NCBI GenBank assembly: GCA_002420005.1
Contig: DIHE01000010.1
Span: forward strand, 26,060 to 54,426
Source: Holophagales bacterium UBA5704
GTDB lineage: Bacteria; Acidobacteriota; Thermoanaerobaculia; Multivoradales; UBA5704
Direction of reading: 5' to 3'
DNA: 28,367 nt
Part shown: positions 7,113-13,507 of the stretch, one piece after another
Position numbering within the stretch: the first letter of the stretch is position 1
How the letters are laid out: each line of letters begins with the position of its first letter
Made by a program: the position numbers and the translations under genes
Notes under the pieces: generated by a model
What the model was told of the DNA's origin: nothing
Database searches by the model: none
What the model saw: the letters and a program-made list of their open reading frames with translations, nothing else

Positions 7113-8298
7113 GCACTTACCAGTCAAGGTGACCAACCTAGACGCTCACGCCGGGACGCGTATGGACCCGGAGGTCCTAGACGTTGTCTGCAGAGTTTTG
7201 GCTGAGAGCCACGCGAACAGTGCCAGCGATCACAGCCTGGGCACGGCAGCTCGGGACTTGGTGGATGCTGCTCGGGGTGAGATCGCTGCGTTATTGAATG
7301 CTGGCGCTGACGAAATTGTATTTACCCCCGGAGCGACGGAAGCTGTGAATTTGGCCATTCAGGGGTTCCTACATTACCGACGCAATGATCTGCCCGCTGG
7401 GTCCGGCGTGGTTACAACGAGGGTAGAGCACCAGTCTGTGCTGGAGGCGGTAGAGCGTTCGCGGATAGACTTCGGCATCGAGCCCCGACTTATAGATTGT
7501 GGCCCTTACGGCAGGGTTGAGCCAGAGGCCGCGGCCGCTGTTCTCGACGATCGAACAGTTTTGATGTGTGTGTCCCACGCGAACGGCGAGATCGGAACGG
7601 TGAATCCCATTCAGCAGATCGGTGAGGTGATCAAGGCCCACTCGCAGGCTGTATTGATGGTTGACGCCTCGCAGAGCGGCGGTTATCTCCCGATCGACAC
7701 CGCGAAGGTGGCGGCCGACCTTCTAGTAGTATCCTCTCACAAGATGCATGGCCCCAAAGGTGTTGCAGCACTCTTTGTTCGCCGTGGTGTTTGCCTGGAT
7801 CCTGTGATTTGTGGAGGCGGGCAGGAGAAGGGGCTTTGGCCGGGTACTCTAAACCAAGCTTTGGTTGCGGGGTTTGGTGTTGCAGCGCGCCTCACGCGTG
7901 AGCGGCGGGAGCTGAGGTACCAGAAAGTTTTGGCTCTCCGGGAGGTTTTCTGGGCTTGTGTACAGAACTCCGGGCCCGAGATTTCCATCAATGGCCACCC
8001 AGATGAGAGGTTGCCGGGAAATCTTAGTATTACAGTTGAAGGAGTCCCTGCCAGCAGGTTGAGGGAGATTGGCTCGGTGGCAATATCGGCCGGAAGCGCC
8101 TGTAGCTCGCGGCGGCGCGAGCCCAGTCACGTTCTGCGTGCAATTGGTCTCAGCGAGCGGCAGGCGGCTTGTACTCTGAGGATCGGTCTCTCCGAGGACC
8201 TTTCTCTCGAGGAGGTTAAGAGCGCAGGTGATGCCTTGGCGTCGGAGATCAGGCGACTGAGAGGTCGATCAACCTCCGCCAAGATAGGCGCAAGATAG
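7099..8298 (+). CDS. Cysteine desulfurase, IscS/NifS/DndA-like
   Basis: PLP enzyme that takes sulfur from cysteine as a protein persulfide. In the 399 residues I see the PLP-stacking histidine in RVEHQSVLE (His111), VDASQSGG with Asp189 and Gln192, the PLP lysine in SSHKMHGPKG (Lys215), GGGQEKGLWPGTLN, and the catalytic cysteine in SAGSACSS (Cys335). The enzyme therefore looks active. No scaffold, ferredoxin or other iron-sulfur gene is nearby, and no dndBCDE; its partners here are the TIR protein and the unknown protein, so a house-keeping role is unlikely. The ATG lies inside the previous gene without a strong ribosome site, suggesting translational coupling. The last few codons (SAKIGAR) are encoded by the tandem repeat array. 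Confidence 0.92.
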   Translation: MPSHKHLPVKVTNLDAHAGTRMDPEVLDVVCRVLAESHANSASDHSLGTAARDLVDAARGEIAALLNAGADEIVFTPGATEAVNLAIQGFLHYRRNDLPAGSGVVTTRVEHQSVLEAVERSRIDFGIEPRLIDCGPYGRVEPEAAAAVLDDRTVLMCVSHANGEIGTVNPIQQIGEVIKAHSQAVLMVDASQSGGYLPIDTAKVAADLLVVSSHKMHGPKGVAALFVRRGVCLDPVICGGGQEKGLWPGTLNQALVAGFGVAARLTRERRELRYQKVLALREVFWACVQNSGPEISINGHPDERLPGNLSITVEGVPASRLREIGSVAISAGSACSSRRREPSHVLRAIGLSERQAACTLRIGLSEDLSLEEVKSAGDALASEIRRLRGRSTSAKIGAR

Positions 8299-8364
8299 GC
8301 GCCAGCAGCAGCAAGATAGGCAAGATAGGTGCCAGCAGCAGCAAGATAGGCAAGATAGGTGCCA
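8278..8364. repeat. Tandem array of a 30-bp unit built on AAGATAGG
   Basis: Two perfect 30-bp units lie at 8301-8330 and 8331-8360, each holding GCCAGCAGCA and two AAGATAGG nonamers, preceded by two degenerate half-units from 8278. The array contains the end and stop codon of the desulfurase gene. Read on the minus strand, each unit shows TGGCACCTATCTTGC or a near variant. Related sequence recurs beside the Y1 transposase at 10684-10710, so the array is probably part of that transposase's repeat family. Confidence 0.85.
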
Positions 8365-8377
8365 TGCGGGTAGTCTT
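8351..8377. repeat. 27-bp dispersed repeat, copy 1
   Basis: Matches 10684-10710 at 25 of 27 positions. Both copies lie 245-320 bp downstream (in minus-strand terms) of a Y1 transposase C-terminal coding end, one intact and one a remnant. The shared element therefore probably belongs to the 3' flank of this transposase. Confidence 0.75.
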
Positions 8378-8386
8378 GGCGAGGGA

Positions 8387-8527
8387 CTAGATGTCGGTCG
8401 GCTTGATAATACCAAGCGATGGAGCGATCTTCGTGGCGAACTCCATTGCATCCGGGCGCTGGAGGTTACGCAGGGCGGGCTGCTCTCTTTTCACGATCTC
8501 GTCGCGGGCGAGGGATGCGAGACTCAT
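8387..8527 (-). CDS. Small ORF, 46 residues, unknown function
   Basis: Reads MSLASLARDEIVKREQ at the start and ends LGIIKPTDI before a TAG stop. AAAGGAGGAGAGCC precedes the ATG, the strongest Shine-Dalgarno in this part of the window, which is the main reason to list it. I cannot assign a family. It sits between the tandem repeat array and the transposase remnant on the same strand as the remnant, so it may be a passenger or the leftover of a truncated gene. Confidence 0.4.
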   Translation of the reverse strand: MSLASLARDEIVKREQPALRNLQRPDAMEFATKIAPSLGIIKPTDI

Positions 8528-9065
8528 GGCTCTCCTCCTTTGGGTGAGTTCCGGGGCCGGGGATGTCCGCTACAGCGCCTGGCCCCCGAGCGGCTCCCTT
8601 CTCTGGACGGACTCGCCGCCGAAGTTCCCACCAACACGGGTTCCCCCAACCCCCCAACCCCTGACCGCCGAACGCCTACGCCAACGTCGGTCGCCGACTC
8701 AAGCCGTCACGACCGGCAAGCGCGGCGGGAAGCTCCCGGGCGGGAAGACCGCGGTCCAGTCCCCCTCCTTGAGCTTCTCGGCCGCCACCCGGTAGGCCGC
8801 GAAGAACATTCCGTAGGCCTCCCAGAGAGCCTTGCGGACCTGCTTGCGCAGAGCATGGCAGAACGGCGCCGGCGCCCTGGCCTCCCAGCCCCGGCCCCGT
8901 TCTCTCGGGTCGCCCCACGCTGCCCGAAACTCCGAGAGCCGAAGAGGCCCGTCCAGAAGACGTAGAGCCGCTCGGCGCATTGCCCCCGCTCCGGCCGCGC
9001 CGGCGCGGCCGGCCCAACCGTGAGCCCCCGCAGCGATTCGAAGTTATGTCCTCAGCCTTTCCGCG
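8528..9065. other. Gene-poor stretch with a transposase scar
   Basis: About 540 bp between the small ORF and the CHAP gene. Only the transposase remnant at 8699-8873 is recognisable. The rest is GC-rich, low-complexity sequence with no supported gene, RNA or terminator. Confidence 0.5.
8699..8873 (-). pseudogene. Remnant of a Y1 (REP-associated) transposase, C-terminal part
   Basis: About 57 codons encode nearly the same C-terminus as the intact transposase at 10955-11875 (PAPFCHALRKQVRKALWEAY and onward), differing mainly in the last few residues. Similarity stops abruptly near 8873, and the catalytic HUH domain is missing. This is a decayed second copy. Confidence 0.85.
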
Positions 9066-10487
9066 CTAGCGAACCCGAAACTGATACTGGCCCGACGATT
9101 TGCCATCCGGGTTGATCACCTCGACCGACCACGCATGGGCGGCTGTCGTGAAGTTCGGGTTCAGCACAATCCGGGTGGTGCTGAAGGAGCTGGCCACCCG
9201 GTTCGCGAAGGTCTGGCCCGTGGTGATGTCCCGCAAGGTCACATTCGCTCCCGTCTTGAAGTTCGAGCCGTTGATCGTGAATGACTGGGGGCTGTTCGAG
9301 CCCGTCACCGGGTTGGGAGAGACACTGCTTATGGAAGGCGAAGGGGAGACGGGGGAGCGAACCGTGAACAAATACTGGCCCGATGTCTTGCCGTTCGGAT
9401 TGATGACCTCGACCGACCAGTTGTGTGCGGCCGTCGAAAAGTTCGAGTTCAACACGATTTTGGTGGAGCTGAACGAGCTGGCCGGTCGGTTCGCATACGT
9501 CTGGTTTGCGGTGGTATCCCGCAAGGTCACGTTCGCTCCGGTCTCGAAGCCCGAGCCGTTGATCGTGAACGCCTGCGGGCTAGCCGAGCCTGTCACCGGG
9601 TTCGGAGAGACGCTGGAGATCGCCGGCTGCGCGGTCGACACAGAAGCTCCGCACTTCGTCGTGTCGGTGCACTTGATAAATTTCCAGTCGGAGCTGAACG
9701 TCCGAGTCTTGGATCGCGTTCCTGAAGCGAAACAGCTTGGCTCGACCGCGCAATTCTGTTCGGTGACGGTGAACGAGGTGGAAGACAGGCCGGTCACCCA
9801 GGCGACATGACCGAGGGTCTTGTTGCAGGCGATCGTGTTTTTCTGGGCCGTCGAGGATACGCTCCACCCCGGCGTTGCGCTTGCTCGGTCGCACCAATTC
9901 GTGGCGTTCCCCCACGTCGAAGGCACCAGCCAACCGTACTCGCGGGCCTTCACCCATGCCAGCCATACACAGTTTCCGTCGTTGGCTCCTGAGGCATTTC
10001 CGTTGCCGTCATTGTCGCAGCAGCCATAGGGAGAGGTATAGGTGGTCGTTGTCCCGCCGCAGCTAAGGCGATTGTAGAAGAGATTTGTGTTACAGGTGGC
10101 CTTGGTGACATCGCCTTGTGCAGTGCGCAGCCTCAGCACGGTGTCGTCCGGGATTCCGCGGACCAGGGTATCGCCGTTGCGCAAATGAATCTCGACGACG
10201 CCCGGCCCCTCGAAGCGGAAATCGGCCGGAAGCCCGAAGACCGCCCCGCCCGAAGTGTCTTCGATCAGCTGCTCGGCGTGCAGGCGGTCCACAATGCTTC
10301 TCCCTCCCCAGACGATGTCATCGATCTCGCCGAGGGCAACTCCGGGGATATGGACGAGAGCGGTCCCCTCTGTGATCTCGAACTCCACTTTCGGTTCCTG
10401 GCTCAGCCCTGGAGACGCGCCTGCCAGAGCGGCCAGAAGGATTCCTAGAATGAGTGCAATGCCGGGAAGACTTCTTTGCGGTTTCAT
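9066..10487 (-). CDS. Secreted CHAP-domain protein with two IPT/TIG domains
   Basis: Residues 1-30 form a signal peptide (hydrophobic ALILGILLAALAG, likely cut near SQE). A CHAP amidase-like region follows, with the candidate nucleophile in GNCVWLAWVKA (Cys173) and histidine in LGHVAWV (His227); such domains cut peptidoglycan peptides or related amides. Two IPT/TIG beta-sandwich domains (about 288-377 and 385-473) are close copies of each other, sharing SSVSPNPVTGS and GANVTLRD, so they arose by recent duplication. Numerous cysteines fit an exported, disulfide-bonded protein. Probable role: extracellular or cell-wall hydrolase with binding domains. It stands alone between transposase debris and the transposase. 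ATG start at 10487 with a weak AGG. Confidence 0.82.
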   Translation of the reverse strand: MKPQRSLPGIALILGILLAALAGASPGLSQEPKVEFEITEGTALVHIPGVALGEIDDIVWGGRSIVDRLHAEQLIEDTSGGAVFGLPADFRFEGPGVVEIHLRNGDTLVRGIPDDTVLRLRTAQGDVTKATCNTNLFYNRLSCGGTTTTYTSPYGCCDNDGNGNASGANDGNCVWLAWVKAREYGWLVPSTWGNATNWCDRASATPGWSVSSTAQKNTIACNKTLGHVAWVTGLSSTSFTVTEQNCAVEPSCFASGTRSKTRTFSSDWKFIKCTDTTKCGASVSTAQPAISSVSPNPVTGSASPQAFTINGSGFETGANVTLRDTTANQTYANRPASSFSSTKIVLNSNFSTAAHNWSVEVINPNGKTSGQYLFTVRSPVSPSPSISSVSPNPVTGSNSPQSFTINGSNFKTGANVTLRDITTGQTFANRVASSFSTTRIVLNPNFTTAAHAWSVEVINPDGKSSGQYQFRVR

Positions 10488-10573
10488 TTATCGACCTGCC
10501 TTTCTACCTGTGTCCGTTGGGTTCGCGGCTAAGGGCCAGACCCGCCTGCTCGACAGAAAAGTGCGACAGAAAA

Positions 10574-10594
10574 GTGCCAGCCAATGGAGAAGGA
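10574..10594. repeat. 21-bp direct repeat bracketing the transposase, left copy
   Basis: Agrees with 12010-12030 at 20 of 21 positions, same orientation. The sequence has a GTGCCA start and CCAATGGAGAAGGA core. The pair encloses the whole transposase gene. Confidence 0.75.
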
Positions 10595-10683
10595 GCTGCT
10601 ACTGTGCTTTGCAGGGACAAGACTCTCTCTTTCCCCTCTCCTCAAGACGCGAGATCGGGGCCTCGATTGGACCACGGCCCCCC

Positions 10684-10710
10684 CAAGATAGGTGCCATGG
10701 GTGTAGTCTT
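10684..10710. repeat. 27-bp dispersed repeat, copy 2
   Basis: Matches 8351-8377 at 25 of 27 positions and contains AAGATAGGTGCCA, the motif also seen in the tandem array at 8278-8364. It lies 245 bp beyond the transposase stop codon. Confidence 0.75.
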
Positions 10711-10954
10711 AGGGTCGCTTAAACAGTCTCCCCCGCCCCCCAGAACTAAGAGTTCTCAGCTCCCTCCGCCTTCGGAACCGCCGCGAGAAGCAGGCTCAGG
10801 CCCGGTTACGCGCGATTTCGCGCGACTCTCGAGCCCCGCAGGCGAGCTCGCCCGAACGGACGAGACACACCTCCCCCCTGTCGACCAAACAGCCGATCAC
10901 GCACACCTTCAGATCTCGAAGATCCACTATCAGTTGCCAGCGCCGGTCGCCGCC

Positions 10955-11875
10955 TCAGACCGCCACGAACGGCAAGCGCGGCGGGAAGCTCCCGGGCGGA
11001 AACACCGCGGTCCAGTCACCCTCCTTGAGCTTCTCGGCCGCCACCCGGTACGCCGCGAAGAACATCCCGTAGGCTTCCCAGAGAGCCTTGCGGACCTGCT
11101 TGCGCAGGGCATGGCAGAACGGCGCCGGCGACTTCTTGATCTTCTTGGGACGGGTCTCCGGCTGCTGCGCCAGGATGGCTTTCGCCCCCAGCGGCGGAAT
11201 CCGGGACTCCTCCCGCGCCGCCGCGGCGGCCTCCTCGATCTCCTGGACGAGATCGGCGATCCGGGAGCGATAAACCTCCGGCGCGAGACCCGCCCAGCAG
11301 GGGAGCTGGCTCAAGTGGACGGTCTCCGGGCTCGCGGACTCCCCCGGCGCGAGCTCCTTGCCCCGCAGCCAGGCGGTGTACTCGAGGGTCCGGTCGAACC
11401 AGGTTCCCGCCACCGGACCACCGGTCAGGAGCGGCGTCACGCAGTGGACGCCCGGCCACTCTTCGGCCCGGGCCACCAGGTTTTCCTTCACCCCGTTCCC
11501 GAGGACGTACTTCAGCCGCGCCACCTGCGCCTCTTCCTCCTCGCTGATCAGGATCGCCTGATAGCGCCGCGACCAGACCTTGTCCTCCCAGCCGGTCTCC
11601 CGGGCCAGCTCCTTGGCCAGGTTCCCGTTGAAGTACCACATGAAGTCCGAGAGCTGCTTCGCGGTTTCGGTGCGCAGAACGAGGTGATAATGATTTGAAG
11701 CAAGGACGTAAGCGACGATCTCGAGGGGATAGAGGCGTTGGGCGCGTCCGAGGACGCCGAGGATGATCTCGTTGAGCTGCGGGGAGGGGCGGAGCAACAG
11801 ACGTCCCTGGATGGCACGGCAGGTGACCTCGACGAGGGCTCCGCCTTCGGGGATGAAACGAAGATGGCGACTCAT
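10955..11875 (-). CDS. Y1 (HUH) transposase, REP-associated type
   Basis: Single-strand HUH endonuclease/transposase of the REP-associated tyrosine transposase (RAYT) group, thought in this family to spread palindromic repeats. The 306-residue protein has the HUH motif in ASNHYHLVL (His62, His64) and a likely catalytic tyrosine in FMWYFNGNLAKE (Tyr81), followed by WSRRYQAILI. The C-terminal half is longer than in classical IS200 enzymes, as is usual for RAYTs. Start ATG at 11875 (MSRHLRFIPEGG); the frame is open farther upstream but that stretch is not family-like. 21-bp direct repeats flank the gene, and a decayed copy of its 3' end lies at 8699-8873. Confidence 0.88.
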   Translation of the reverse strand: MSRHLRFIPEGGALVEVTCRAIQGRLLLRPSPQLNEIILGVLGRAQRLYPLEIVAYVLASNHYHLVLRTETAKQLSDFMWYFNGNLAKELARETGWEDKVWSRRYQAILISEEEEAQVARLKYVLGNGVKENLVARAEEWPGVHCVTPLLTGGPVAGTWFDRTLEYTAWLRGKELAPGESASPETVHLSQLPCWAGLAPEVYRSRIADLVQEIEEAAAAAREESRIPPLGAKAILAQQPETRPKKIKKSPAPFCHALRKQVRKALWEAYGMFFAAYRVAAEKLKEGDWTAVFPPGSFPPRLPFVAV

Positions 11876-12009
11876 GCCCCATAGAAAGTCGGAAACCGAG
11901 GGGCGATTCTTGCACTTCTCCCCAAACTTTCTTCGCGGCTGGCCAACTTCCGCCGCGTGGCCGACCACGCGGCGATCGCCGCCGGGTTCTCCTCCGCCCG
12001 CCCCAACAG

Positions 12010-12030
12010 GTGCCACCCAATGGAGAAGGA
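12010..12030. repeat. 21-bp direct repeat bracketing the transposase, right copy
   Basis: Near-identical partner (20 of 21) of 10574-10594, 135 bp upstream of the transposase start. It may mark the right end of the mobile unit; the spacing of about 1.44 kb suits one RAYT gene with flanks. Confidence 0.75.
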
Positions 12031-12048
12031 AGCGCGCTCAGCCGCGTT

Positions 12049-12417
12049 TTACCCTGCCGCCTGCTCGGCCGGACCTGCCAGCTCCTTCAGAAGTGGGACC
12101 AGCGCAGGAACTTCCACGGTGGCCGTCCTCCACACAACCGTCGTGTTGATGTCGAAGTAGCCGTGGATCAGCCGGTTGCGCATCGACACGATGGCCGCCC
12201 AAGGGATCTGCGGCGCAGTGGCCCCTTCGAGACGGGCGACCGCCGGCGGCTGAGTCCCCATACGTTCGGCAACCTGGGCCTGGGTGAGTCCGGCTTCGTG
12301 CCGCGCTTTCAAGAGCAGATCCAGGAGCGCGCCCTCTTCGTTCTCAATGCGCTCGACTTCCTGACGGACACCGGGGCGGTCCTTGAGCTGGGATACAAGC
12401 TGATCATGGGTTAGCAT
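12049..12417 (-). CDS. HigA-type antitoxin fused to a HepT (HEPN) C-terminus
   Basis: The 122-residue protein joins halves of two toxin-antitoxin families. Residues 1-64 match the HigA antitoxin that partners Gp49-like HigB: EEGALLDLLLKARHEAGLTQ, then the XRE helix-turn-helix ending PPAVARLE. From about residue 70 it switches to the C-terminal half of HepT/DUF86: IPWAAIVSMRNRLIHGYF with the HEPN Rx4H motif (Arg80, His85), then VVWRTATVEVPALVPLL. The frame is open across the join and an AGAGG precedes the ATG. It could be a recombination scar that happens to stay open, or a working DNA-binding HEPN protein; the N-terminal half of HepT is absent, so RNase activity is doubtful. A HigB scar sits directly upstream. 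Confidence 0.75.
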   Translation of the reverse strand: MLTHDQLVSQLKDRPGVRQEVERIENEEGALLDLLLKARHEAGLTQAQVAERMGTQPPAVARLEGATAPQIPWAAIVSMRNRLIHGYFDINTTVVWRTATVEVPALVPLLKELAGPAEQAAG

Positions 12418-12469
12418 TCTTGACCTCTTTCAGCCGCTTCCGCGCGATTTCAATCTCTCTCGGAGCCCG
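12404..12469 (-). pseudogene. HigB (Gp49-like) toxin, C-terminal scar
   Basis: About 21 codons reading APREIEIARKRLKEVKNANP before a TGA stop, the typical end of Gp49-like HigB toxins. It overlaps the start of the HigA-like gene by 14 bp, as intact higB and higA genes often do, which confirms the original order. The body of the toxin is gone, replaced by a DUF5615 fragment. Confidence 0.65.
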
Positions 12470-12561
12470 ACCAGCCCATCTCGCCGATGGTGGGCACTGC
12501 ATGGGTCCGGTAGCGATCTTCGCAGCCGGCTCGGCACGGATTCGTCAAGCAGCAAACGCAT
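12470..12561 (-). pseudogene. DUF5615 PIN-like toxin, broken N-terminal fragment
   Basis: Starts MRLLLDESVPSRLRRSLPD, with the conserved acidic residue of the PIN-like domain, and then loses frame through one extra C; in the next frame it resumes as HAVPTIGEMGW. After that it runs into the HigB scar. Its ATG lies inside the end of the DUF433 gene, the usual arrangement for DUF433-DUF5615 pairs. Only the first third of the toxin remains. Confidence 0.7.
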
Positions 12562-12763
12562 CGGCGAACAAGCGCTCTTTGGCTGCCTCAAGAACAGCGA
12601 CGGCCTTCTCCCTCTGGACGGAGGGGAAGTCTTCGAGGAAGTCCTCGAGCGAAGAGCTTCCTTCGAGGTAGTCGAAGAGGCCTTGCACCGGCACCCGGGT
12701 GCCCGCGAAGCAAAGCGCTCCGCTCATCACTTCCGGGTCACGCCGGACCAGGGGTTTCTTCAT
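12545..12763 (-). CDS. DUF433 protein, probable antitoxin
   Basis: A 72-residue protein with the DUF433 pattern: VRRDPEVMSGALCFAGTRVP, VQGLFDYLEG, then EDFLEDFPSVQREKAVAVLE. DUF433 proteins have an HTH-like fold and are usually the antitoxin of a DUF5615 PIN-like toxin. The start is ATG 12763, preceded by CTGGAGG at good distance, rather than an upstream in-frame start at 12787. The toxin gene that should follow is broken, so this looks like an orphan antitoxin. The usual glycine in MSGG is alanine here. Confidence 0.85.
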   Translation of the reverse strand: MKKPLVRRDPEVMSGALCFAGTRVPVQGLFDYLEGSSSLEDFLEDFPSVQREKAVAVLEAAKERLFADAFAA

Positions 12764-12977
12764 GATTGCCTCCAGTGACTTGCGCACTCATCATCGCGAT
12801 TCTACAACCTCCTCCGGCAAGGGTCGGTCGTTCGCCGACGATGCCGCCGGGCCAACTCGCGTGCCCGTTGACGTAGCTCTCGGGGTTGGCGGCCTGCCTC
12901 GGTGACCTCGACGCGCCCCGCCAATCCGGCCGATAACACCTGTTTCCCCGACCACCTTGCCGAGTTACCCTCGGCTG

Positions 12978-13427
12978 ATGGCCATCCAACCTCTCTCGAT
13001 CGCCGAGCCGTCTACCAGAGGCGAGATCCAGCGTGAGCTCCAGGCCGTCCGCGAGTGGAGCAGGACGTTCTGGAGCTCCTTCTCTGCCGGCGAGTTCTTC
13101 GTGCCTCTCGGCGACGCCTGGTCGCCTGCCGACAACGTCCGGCACCTCATCAAGTCCAACCGGCCTGTCGCACGGGCGCTCACCCTGCCCAAGCTCCTTC
13201 TCCTTGTGCGCTTCGGCCCCGGCCTGCGCCCCTCGCGGACCTACTCCGCGCCGAAGACGACCTATCTGGAGGCGCTCGCGGCCGGTCTGCGCGCCGGCGG
13301 CTACTCCCCTTCACCCATGCCGCAGGAGCAGCAGACCGACCGGCGTGCCACTGCCGCTTCCGTATTTGGTCAGGACGAGGTAGCCCGGGCCGACTATGCT
13401 GCTCTGGGTGCTCTCCAGCGAGTCTGA
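12978..13427 (+). CDS. DinB-like protein, possibly truncated
   Basis: The segment FFVPLGDAWSPADNVRHLIK followed by SNRPVARAL and FGPGLRPSRTY resembles DinB/DUF664-type four-helix proteins, which often bind a metal and act as thiol transferases; the histidine in NVRHL would be a metal ligand. The C-terminal helix with the second and third ligands (an HxxHH-like motif) is missing; the frame ends in unrelated sequence (VARADYAALGALQRV). So the gene may be frameshifted or cut. Start ATG 12978 gives 149 residues; a TTG at 12957 is also possible. No clear ribosome site. Confidence 0.55.
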   Translation: MAIQPLSIAEPSTRGEIQRELQAVREWSRTFWSSFSAGEFFVPLGDAWSPADNVRHLIKSNRPVARALTLPKLLLLVRFGPGLRPSRTYSAPKTTYLEALAAGLRAGGYSPSPMPQEQQTDRRATAASVFGQDEVARADYAALGALQRV

Positions 13428-13507
13428 CACCGCGGGCTCGCTCTTTGTTGAGCGACCTGTTCAGTCTTTCGGAGCGCCACTGCCTTCGCGGGAAGCCGCC
13501 TCCGCAG

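Larger units (their letters stand above)
10488..10954. other. Gene-free flank of the Y1 transposase, rich in short repeats
   Basis: About 467 bp. It holds a perfect 13-bp tandem duplication (CGACAGAAAAGTG at 10551-10563 and 10564-10576), a 21-bp direct repeat matched at 12010-12030, and the 27-bp dispersed repeat at 10684-10710. The region from 10711 to 10954 shows nothing further apart from a short CGCGCGATTTCGCGCG palindrome. No gene is supported. It probably contains the left end of the transposase element. Confidence 0.6.

Noticed and set aside
7099..8298. Phosphorothioation (Dnd) locus
   Set aside because: The desulfurase is DndA-like, but no dndB, C, D or E and no restriction partner genes lie nearby.
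8278..8364. Possible CRISPR array
   Set aside because: The units are contiguous 30-bp tandem repeats without unique spacers, there are no cas genes, and one unit part recurs beside a transposase.
10790..10954. Possible structured RNA or tRNA beside the transposase
   Set aside because: Apart from one short CGCG palindrome no cloverleaf or conserved RNA motif can be drawn.
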